From Robinsoniella peoriensis (GTDB lineage Bacteria > Bacillota > Clostridia > Lachnospirales > Lachnospiraceae), in NCBI RefSeq assembly GCF_042680125.1, contig NZ_JBHTNY010000060.1: a DNA stretch of 36,851 bases; one strand, written 5' to 3'. The notes beneath the pieces are model-generated. The model saw nothing but the letters and a program-made list of their open reading frames with translations. It was not told the origin of the DNA and did not search any database. The first letter of the stretch is position 1. The number at the start of each line of letters is the position of its first letter. Below, piece by piece: positions 30,619 to 36,851 of the stretch. The translations under genes and the position numbers were made by a program.

Positions 30619-31782
30619 ATGAATGAAAAAGATCTGATCTATACATTACCTACAGGTGATCGGGTGTACCGTTTCCAGGAAGCAGTGGTTGTAATGTTTG
30701 GCGGTAAGCGCAAAGTTTTAAGTACCGGAGGTGGGAACGGAGGTTATACCGAACATCTGAAATCTGTATTCAACCATCAGTCCGGCTATGGATACTGTAC
30801 GAATCCGGAAGATGCACCGGTTACTTATGATGAATATATTACGGATTTTGTGAATAACAAACTGGGATTGTCCCTGGAAACGACAACGGGAATGGCCACG
30901 ATTGTATCCATGGAAAACGTCTGTATCGAGGAGGAATCCTACAAGGATCTCCATGTGACGGCGATTGTAACGGCGAGCCTGGAAGTAAACGGAGGAAGAG
31001 TCTGTGATCCCGCACAGTATTACGAAGAAAAAGGAAAAGAGAACATGGTACGGACAGGAACCATTAACGTTATGCTCCATATCAATGCGAATATGACGCC
31101 GGGGTGTATGACAAGAGCTGTGGTTACACTGACAGAAGCGAAATCAGCGGCAATAGCGGAACTTTTGGGCAGCAGCCTTTATTCCAATGGAATCGCCACT
31201 GGTTCCGGCTCCGACAGCGTTATCATAACGGCAGATGCAGATTCGGATTTTGAACTTACCTATGCAGGAAAGCATGGAAAGCTGGGTGAGATGATCGGAA
31301 TTACTGTGAAGACAGCCGTGAAAAAAGCACTTGGAAAGCATATGGGACTCACACCAAAATCACAGCACAGTATAGAAAAACGGACTTTCCGGTATGGTCT
31401 CACACAAGAAAATTATTGGGAAGCATACCAAAAAGAAAATCAAAAAGTATTACAGAAAGTATGCCAGAAAAAATCTGGGGATGAACCGGTCGTAGTAACA
31501 GAAAAGAAGTTTAAGGATAATCTGGCTTCACTGGATAATGATAGTGAGATGGTAACCTGTACCTCCCTCTATATACATCTCATGGATCAGCTTGACTGGG
31601 AACTGCTGGAACCGGAAGAAGTAAATGGTCCGGCATCCATGCTGCTTGCACGTATGGCGGAGCATGTCGGGATTTCAATCTGCTGGAGACCGCTCGTTAA
31701 TTGCAGACGTCTGGAAGCCATAGAAGAATTGGCAGTCCGTTTTAGAGAATTTATGATTCAGGCAGGAGCATCCGAAAAATGA
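30619..31782 (+). CDS. cbiZ: Adenosylcobinamide amidohydrolase CbiZ, C-terminally extended
   Basis: Residues ~1-255 match CbiZ: TTGMATIVSMENV, LHVTAIVTASLEVNGGRVCDPA, GTINVMLHINANMTPGCMTRA and YAGKHGKLGEMIGI are all present. CbiZ cuts the amide linking the aminopropanol arm of adenosyl-(pseudo)cobinamide to give adenosylcobyric acid, which lets a cell remodel imported corrinoids with its preferred lower ligand. About 130 residues follow (from YGLTQENYWEAYQKENQ) that are not part of the enzyme domain. The start at 30619 has AAAGGAG 11 bases upstream; a TTG at 30598 precedes that site. The stop overlaps the radical SAM gene (ATGA). Confidence 0.9.
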   Translation: MNEKDLIYTLPTGDRVYRFQEAVVVMFGGKRKVLSTGGGNGGYTEHLKSVFNHQSGYGYCTNPEDAPVTYDEYITDFVNNKLGLSLETTTGMATIVSMENVCIEEESYKDLHVTAIVTASLEVNGGRVCDPAQYYEEKGKENMVRTGTINVMLHINANMTPGCMTRAVVTLTEAKSAAIAELLGSSLYSNGIATGSGSDSVIITADADSDFELTYAGKHGKLGEMIGITVKTAVKKALGKHMGLTPKSQHSIEKRTFRYGLTQENYWEAYQKENQKVLQKVCQKKSGDEPVVVTEKKFKDNLASLDNDSEMVTCTSLYIHLMDQLDWELLEPEEVNGPASMLLARMAEHVGISICWRPLVNCRRLEAIEELAVRFREFMIQAGASEK

Positions 31783-32798
31783 AAAAAGGAAACAATCTTC
31801 TGGTTCTGTGGGTGACAGGGCGCTGCAACCTGAAATGTAAATATTGCTATGCAGCCAGTACGTCACATAAAGATATGGATTTCGAAACTGCCAGAAAGGC
31901 AATTGAGCTGATGGGAGATGAACTCTTTAAAATACAATTTGCCGGTGGAGAGCCGCTGATGAATCCGGGACTGATAGAGCAGGTACTGGAATACGTGTCA
32001 TTAGCAGGAAGAAATATTTCCTGTTCTATTCAGACAAACGGAACATTAGTCACTCCGGAAATCGTAAAACTGCTTGCCCGGTACCGTGTTGCAGCAGGTG
32101 TAAGCCTGGATGGGAAGCCCGGAACCAATGACTGGCTCAGAGGAAAAACAAAAGAGGCACTGAATGGTATTCTTTTATTCCGGGAACACGGGCTGGGATT
32201 AAATCTAAACACAGTGGTTACCGGATATAATGTGCTGCATCTAACCGAAATGGTGGATATGGCTGTATATCTTGGGAACGTCCATGGTATTGGGCTGGAT
32301 CTTTTACGAAATGCCGGCAGAGCCTCTTTGGAGGATACTGATGTAGGAAGGGCATCCAGTCAGGACCTGGAAGAAGGATTAACCATACTTCACAATTATC
32401 TGCATAAAATAAATCGGGTTTTATCTAAACCGATTATCATAAGAGAATTCGAAAAGGCGAAGATCCAATATCGCCAGGCGAAACCCTGTCAGGATTATTG
32501 TTATGCCTCTCAGGGCAGATCGTTTGTAGTCCTTCCGGATGGTAAGTGTTACCCCTGCGGCGGCCTGACTCAGAAAGAAGAGTACTACATGGGAAATGTT
32601 CATTCTACAGTCAGTCCATTGGCGATCCGGTATCAGATACCTGTCAGATGCCATAGTTGCGAGCACCGTGTTTATTGTACCGGGGGCTGTCCATCCAGGT
32701 CTTTGTTAAACGGAGGGCTAGATGAACTGGACTGTGTTATGAAAAAAATATCATATAGATTCTGCAAAGAAGATGCACAAGGAGGAAATGAAAATTGA
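31779..32798 (+). CDS. Radical SAM protein with SPASM-type C-terminus
   Basis: A 339-aa enzyme. The radical SAM cluster motif CNLKCKYC (C16, C20, C23) is followed by FAGGEPLMNP (SAM-binding GGEP) and a TIM-barrel-like core. The C-terminal SPASM region has PCQDYC, GKCYPCGG, CHSCEHRVYCTGGC and a final DCV, enough cysteines for auxiliary Fe-S clusters. SPASM enzymes modify peptides (anSME, sactipeptide maturases) or tetrapyrroles (the NirJ/AhbC/AhbD group of haem d1/haem synthesis). Sitting between cbiZ and the BtuF-like gene, with 4-bp overlaps on both sides, it is firmly part of this operon, so a corrinoid or other tetrapyrrole substrate is plausible. No peptide substrate gene is obvious nearby. 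Confidence 0.88.
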   Translation: MKKGNNLLVLWVTGRCNLKCKYCYAASTSHKDMDFETARKAIELMGDELFKIQFAGGEPLMNPGLIEQVLEYVSLAGRNISCSIQTNGTLVTPEIVKLLARYRVAAGVSLDGKPGTNDWLRGKTKEALNGILLFREHGLGLNLNTVVTGYNVLHLTEMVDMAVYLGNVHGIGLDLLRNAGRASLEDTDVGRASSQDLEEGLTILHNYLHKINRVLSKPIIIREFEKAKIQYRQAKPCQDYCYASQGRSFVVLPDGKCYPCGGLTQKEEYYMGNVHSTVSPLAIRYQIPVRCHSCEHRVYCTGGCPSRSLLNGGLDELDCVMKKISYRFCKEDAQGGNEN

Positions 32799-34090
32799 AG
32801 TTCAAAAAGAAAGTATTACCACTCATTATGGGAGTTACGCTGGCAGTAGGAAGTTTATCCGGCTGTGGAAGTAATAACACCGCAACAGAAAAGCAGACAA
32901 CAGAAGCGGCATCACAGGAAGCAACAGAAGCAAAGGACACTGACGCAAAGGAATCCGGGACATAAAGTGAAACGGATCAGGTTACGGAGAAAGAAACTCA
33001 GAAAGAATTGGCAGACAGCACTCAGAGTGAAGCCGATGATGTCTCAGACCCTAAGGAACTTGGAATTCAATATGCTAAAAATTTTAAGATTGAGTACATG
33101 GATAATAATGTGAAACTGGTGACGGATTCGGAGAACCGGGAACTTCTTCTTGTTCCTAAGGATGCAGAAGTTCCGGCAGGCTATGAAGACAAAATTCTGG
33201 TAAGGACACCTTTGGAGCATGCAATGTATACCTCAACTACTCATGTGGGGTATCTGGCACCATTAAGTAATGAATCAGTCTATGATTCCATAGCAGCCGT
33301 AACAACTGATGAATCCCAGTGGACCACCCAGGCCATTCTGGACCGGTTTAAAAGCGGGCAGATCAAATTCGTGAACCAGGACCACTGGACATCCGGTGAT
33401 GTGGAGGAAATCACCAGCATCAAACCTGACATGGTATTTTCCGGTGTCGGAGATCAGTCCGGCGCAGATCTTCGTGCCCAGCTGGATGAAGTGGGCATAA
33501 ATTATGTATCCGTGGGAGATTATACCGAAAAAAGCAGCGAGGCAAATATGGAATGGATCAAGTTCTTTGGCGCCTTCTATAACCTGGATCGGGAAGCAGC
33601 GCAAGCGTTTAATAAGATTGAACAGAATATTGCGGATCTGAGAGATAAGGTAAAGGATACTAAAGATGAGGAAAAACCAAAAGTAGCGGTGGGGATGATC
33701 TATGATGGGGTGGTTTATACCCAGGCAGGCGATTCCACAACTGCCAAAGAGATTGAAAGTGCCGGAGGAACCTATGCATTAAGTGATTTAGATGGAGATG
33801 GCAGCGTACAGCTTGGCATGGAAGAATTTGTAGACAAATGCAAAGATGCAGATATCCTTATTTATTCATCTATGATTCAGTATACTCCGGATTTAAAATT
33901 TGTAGCAGAACAGGATCCTCTGATGTCAGAGTTTAAAGCATACCAGGATCAGCAGGTTTATGTATATGACAACGGCTACTACATGAATAATACCGCAGTA
34001 GATGAAAAATTCGAAGATCTGGTATCTATTCTGCATCCGGAAGCAGTGCCGGATCATCAGTTAAAGCACTATATTAAACTGGGAGAGTAA
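32795..34090 (+). pseudogene. BtuF-like binding lipoprotein with an in-frame stop
   Basis: TTG 32795 overlaps the radical SAM stop and has AGGAGG upstream. It gives a signal peptide with lipobox LSGC (C24) and a Thr/Glu/Ala-rich linker. Codon 57 (32963-32965) is TAA in the linker. The same frame then continues without interruption through SETDQVTEKETQ into a full periplasmic-binding domain (Peripla_BP_2/BtuF type): VGYLAPLSNESVYDSI, IKPDMVFSGVGDQSG, KPKVAVGMIYDG. The linker is probably tolerant of sequence change, so one substitution (for example GAA to TAA) explains it. Without readthrough only a lipid-anchored stub is made; restart at 33008 would lack a signal peptide. Should bind a corrinoid for the BtuC/BtuD-like pair. 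Confidence 0.85.
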
Positions 34091-34171
34091 TCTTACAGAG
34101 GATATTTGGGAGAGGGACAGTTATGGCTCTCTCCTGAATGTTTTAACAACGGATTACAAAAGGAGAAGGAA

Positions 34172-36776
34172 ATGATATTCAGGGCAGTTGTATTATTGAC
34201 ACAGAGTGAACCGTTTGATGTATTTGAGGATGCATACGGAAGGCTTGAGGAGGAATATCCGGGTGTATTTTCTATTAAAGTGTACGACACGGAGTTAATA
34301 GATAATCAGGAAGACCTCTATAAGACATGTGAAAAGGAGACTCTGGAAGCTGATTTTATTCTGATGTATCTTCATGGTACCTGTTACAAATTTTCTGAAA
34401 TTTGACCGGTACCGGAAACTTTTGCCGGATAAAAAAGTGTTTTTCCATACCGGAATGGAAGAAGAAAATACACAGATGGCGGGGAAAATGAACCTTTTCC
34501 CCAATCAATACCAGACAATTCTGCGCTATTATCTGAATGGAGACAGGGATAATCTGTTTTGGATGTTTCTGTATATGGCGGGAGAAGTATTTCTAAAAGG
34601 AGATTTTCCGTTTGAAAAACCAAGTGTGCCCAAATGGCACGGGATATATGACGGTTCTCTGCAGATTACAGATGAAGAGGAATACCGAAAAGGGATAGAC
34701 GGGAAAAGGGAACCAGTAATTGGAATTTTAATTCACTGGAATACCTATATAAAAAAAGATCTGGAACATGTGGATGCACTGCTTCGGGAAATACGAATTG
34801 GAGGCGGGGTGCCATACTGTGTTTATTCCCAGATTGTCCCGGATGAAGAAATGGGATTTGGCGGCATCAAAGAGACCTTTCTGAACTACTTTATGGAAAA
34901 TGGAAAGGTTGTGATCGATGTGCTGCTCAATCTTACATCCTTTTCCGTAAGTGTTCTGGCGAATCCCGGAAATGGCAGTACACCTCAGGAAACCAGCGTT
35001 TTTGAAATGCTGGACGTACCGGTATTTCAAGTAATGGTCTCTACTTACAGCTATGAAGAATACGTTCAGGCAGCAGCCGGAATCCATCCTTATACATTGA
35101 CATACAGTGTGTTTCAACCGGAATATGACGGTCAGCTTATTACATATCCTATTGCCTGTACAGAAAAAGTGGTGGTAGCAAATAAAATAAAGAATATATC
35201 CGTGCCCATCCGGGAGAGGGTAGAGAAAGTGGTGCGCTTGGCAATGAACTGGGGCAGGCTTTGTAAAATTCCAGTGGAAGAGAAGAAAATCGCAATTATT
35301 TTCCATAACCTGCCCCCCAGAAATGATATGATAGGCTGTGCATCCGGATTGGACTCGCCGGAATCTGTATATCAGATGGTGAAAAGCCTGGAGCAGGAAG
35401 GAATCTTGACGGATTATGATTTTGAAGATGGACAGGAGATTATTAAGAAAATCATCGCAGGAGTCACAAATGACGGAAGATGGAGTAATCCGGATGAGCT
35501 GCTGCATAAAAGCACAGATACGGTAAATAAAGAAAAATATCTGGAATGGTTTCAAAGTTTTCCGCCTGTTATCCAACAGAAAATGAATACAGACTGGGGA
35601 AATCCCCCTGGAGATTATATGACGGCAGAGGAACAGATACTGATTCCGGGAATTTTAAACGGGCATGTTTTTATTGGTTTGCAGCCTCCGAGATCCAGAA
35701 TGGAAAAAGCGGAAGAGGAGGTTCATGCGACGGATATTGTGTGTCCACACCAATATATCGGTTTTTATCGCTGGATAGCAGAGGTATTCCAGGCCCACGC
35801 AGTCGTTCATGTCGGGACTCATGGGACATTGGAATGGCTGCCGGGAAAGGAAGTAGGATTGTCAGAAGACAGCTATCCGGATCTGGCGATAAGTGCCCTT
35901 CCCAATCTCTATCCATTTATTATCAGCAATCCGGGAGAAGGGGTACAGGCAAAAAGAAGAAGCTATTGTGCCATTTTAGACTACCTGATTCCCTCTATGA
36001 CAGAGAGTGGAACTTATGAGGAACTGGCAGACCTGGATGGCATGATGAAAGAATATTATCACTTTATGCTTGTGGATAAAGCCAGGGTGCCCGGCATAAC
36101 AAGAAGAATCTGGGAGTTGGCAAAAGAGTCCCATATAACAGAAGATCTGGAACTGACAGAAGAAGATGCTACAACAGACCCGGATGGATGCATGGATCAG
36201 ATCCACTCCTGGGTGAGCCGGATTCAGTCACAGGAAATTGCGGACGGACTTCATATCTATGGAGAGGTACCTGAGAAAGAACAATTTCGTAATCTTATGA
36301 AAGTGATGCTCAGAGTAAAAAATGGGGAAGTACCTTCTCTGCGGGATGGTCTTGCCCAGGCTGCTGGTTATGATTTGAAGGAACTTTTAGATTCTCCGGC
36401 AAAATTGCTGTCTTCAGGCAAAACAAATGCAATGGTTTTGGCGGAACTGGATGAAATCGGCAGGCGGATATTTATCGGGTGGCAGGAGGAAGAATATATA
36501 GAAAGTGCTATCGGCCGGGTAATAAGTAATGCATTCCCGGATAAAAATGCAGATATCAGGCAATTAAAGGAATGCCTGATCTTTGCCGGGGAAGAGATCA
36601 GGCCACGAATTGAACAGACTTCCAGGGAGATGGTGTCACTACTTCGGGGCTACAGCGGTAAAATGGTACCAACCGGTATGTCCGGCTGTCCCACCAGGGG
36701 GAATGCAGAACTGCTGCCTACCGGCAAAAACTTCTATACGGTTGATCCCTCTGCCATACCATCCCGATCTGCATGA
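34172..36776 (+). pseudogene. cobN: CobN-type cobalt/magnesium chelatase large subunit, frameshifted and 3'-truncated
   Basis: ATG 34172, preceded by AAAGGAGAAGGA, opens MIFRAVVLLTQSEP..DFILMYLHGT. Near 34380 the frame shifts by one extra base, and the protein continues as VTNFLKFDRYRKLLPDKK and then without break through CobN hallmarks: HVGTHGTLEWLPGKEVGLS, NPGEGVQAKRRSY and MSGCPTRGNAELLPTGKNFY. The reading ends at AIPSRSA-stop. CobN/ChlH subunits usually have ~1200-1400 residues, and this last motif normally lies about two thirds along, so the 3' third is missing; what follows looks like an insertion-sequence end. The intact protein binds the tetrapyrrole and, with ChlI, inserts metal. The extra base is not in a homopolymer run, which argues against a simple sequencing slip. 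Confidence 0.88.
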
Positions 36777-36851
36777 GGGCACTGAAAAAGTAGATATTAC
36801 CGTCTATTTTTGATATAATGTATGTATCAAATAAAGGCGGTGTTTTTATGG
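36777..36851 (+). mobile_element. Probable left end of a further insertion sequence (cut by window edge)
   Basis: Directly after the cobN break the DNA reads GGGCACTGAAAAAGTAG, then a promoter-like TGATATAAT (TATAAT near 36817-36822), AAGGCGG and an ATG at 36848 on the last bases. A short non-coding lead, a promoter and a start codon right behind a gene truncation fit the left end of an IS carrying a transposase. The family cannot be decided from 75 bases; an IS1182-like element is my recollection-based guess. Confidence 0.45.

Noticed and set aside
34106..34171. Earlier start for cobN at 34106
   Set aside because: ATG 34172 has a clear ribosome-binding site and gives a native-looking CobN start; the upstream codons overlap a hairpin and look random.
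34380..34390. Programmed frameshifting in cobN
   Set aside because: No recognised slippery sequence, stop-codon context or stimulatory structure is visible; mutation is simpler.
34374..34400. Separate gene start at 34374 for the main CobN part
   Set aside because: No ribosome-binding site precedes this ATG, and the upstream frame encodes the expected CobN N-terminus, so a frameshift is the better explanation.
35546..36019. 157-codon plus-strand frame within cobN
   Set aside because: A shadow frame inside a gene with clear CobN motifs in another frame.

Overview
The window looks like the chromosome of a gut-type, low-to-mid GC Firmicute, most likely a Lachnospiraceae-like Clostridium relative. 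Supporting signs are strong AGGAGG ribosome-binding sites, extended -10 promoters, a YesM/YesN-type two-component pair beside a sugar ABC importer, and typically clostridial versions of ChlI, CbiZ and CobN. I see no rRNA, tRNA or CRISPR array.

Layout. (1) 1-8777 is a mobile-element-rich accessory stretch: the last codons of an IS3-type transposase, about 800 bp of AT-rich non-coding DNA, a GGDEF diguanylate cyclase followed by a MerR regulator, an apparently intact IS66 element (3081-6021) that truncates a zinc-finger-like gene, a GC-rich remnant of a mobilizable element (mobC), and a decayed DDE insertion sequence with 13-bp terminal repeats (7065-8777). (2) 8805-12930 carries a small membrane protein, an ABC-2 exporter (ATPase plus permease) and a two-component system whose response regulator has lost part of its receiver domain. 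(3) 12943-14517 holds a GNAT acetyltransferase and a divergent LysR regulator. (4) 14515-24652 is a rhamnoside-utilisation locus: YesM-like kinase, YesN-like AraC response regulator, sugar-binding lipoprotein, two permeases and a cytoplasmic GH78 alpha-L-rhamnosidase. Two promoters in it share the same bipartite direct-repeat operator, with the same spacing to the -10 box. (5) 24885-26484 holds a methyltransferase and a TetR regulator separated by degenerate ~65-bp tandem repeats. (6) 26728-36776 is a cobalamin-riboswitch-controlled cluster: ChlI-type AAA+ chelatase subunit, BtuC-like permease, BtuD-like ATPase with an extra C-terminal domain, CbiZ with a C-terminal extension, a radical SAM/SPASM protein, a BtuF-like binding protein and a CobN-type chelatase subunit. 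The window ends in what looks like another insertion sequence lying inside cobN.

How the genes work together. The rhamnoside locus reads as a complete sense, import and cleave pathway; only the importer ATPase is absent, and such systems usually share one encoded elsewhere. The B12 cluster combines corrinoid import (BtuFCD), corrinoid remodelling (CbiZ), a class I metal-chelatase pair (ChlI/CobN) and a SPASM radical SAM enzyme. The SPASM group includes known tetrapyrrole-modifying enzymes, so the cluster could process a corrinoid or another tetrapyrrole. In this genome it appears damaged: the binding-protein gene has an in-frame stop, and cobN has a frameshift and loses its 3' part. With the broken response regulator, the broken transposase and the truncated genes near IS elements, the window gives a picture of recent gene decay.
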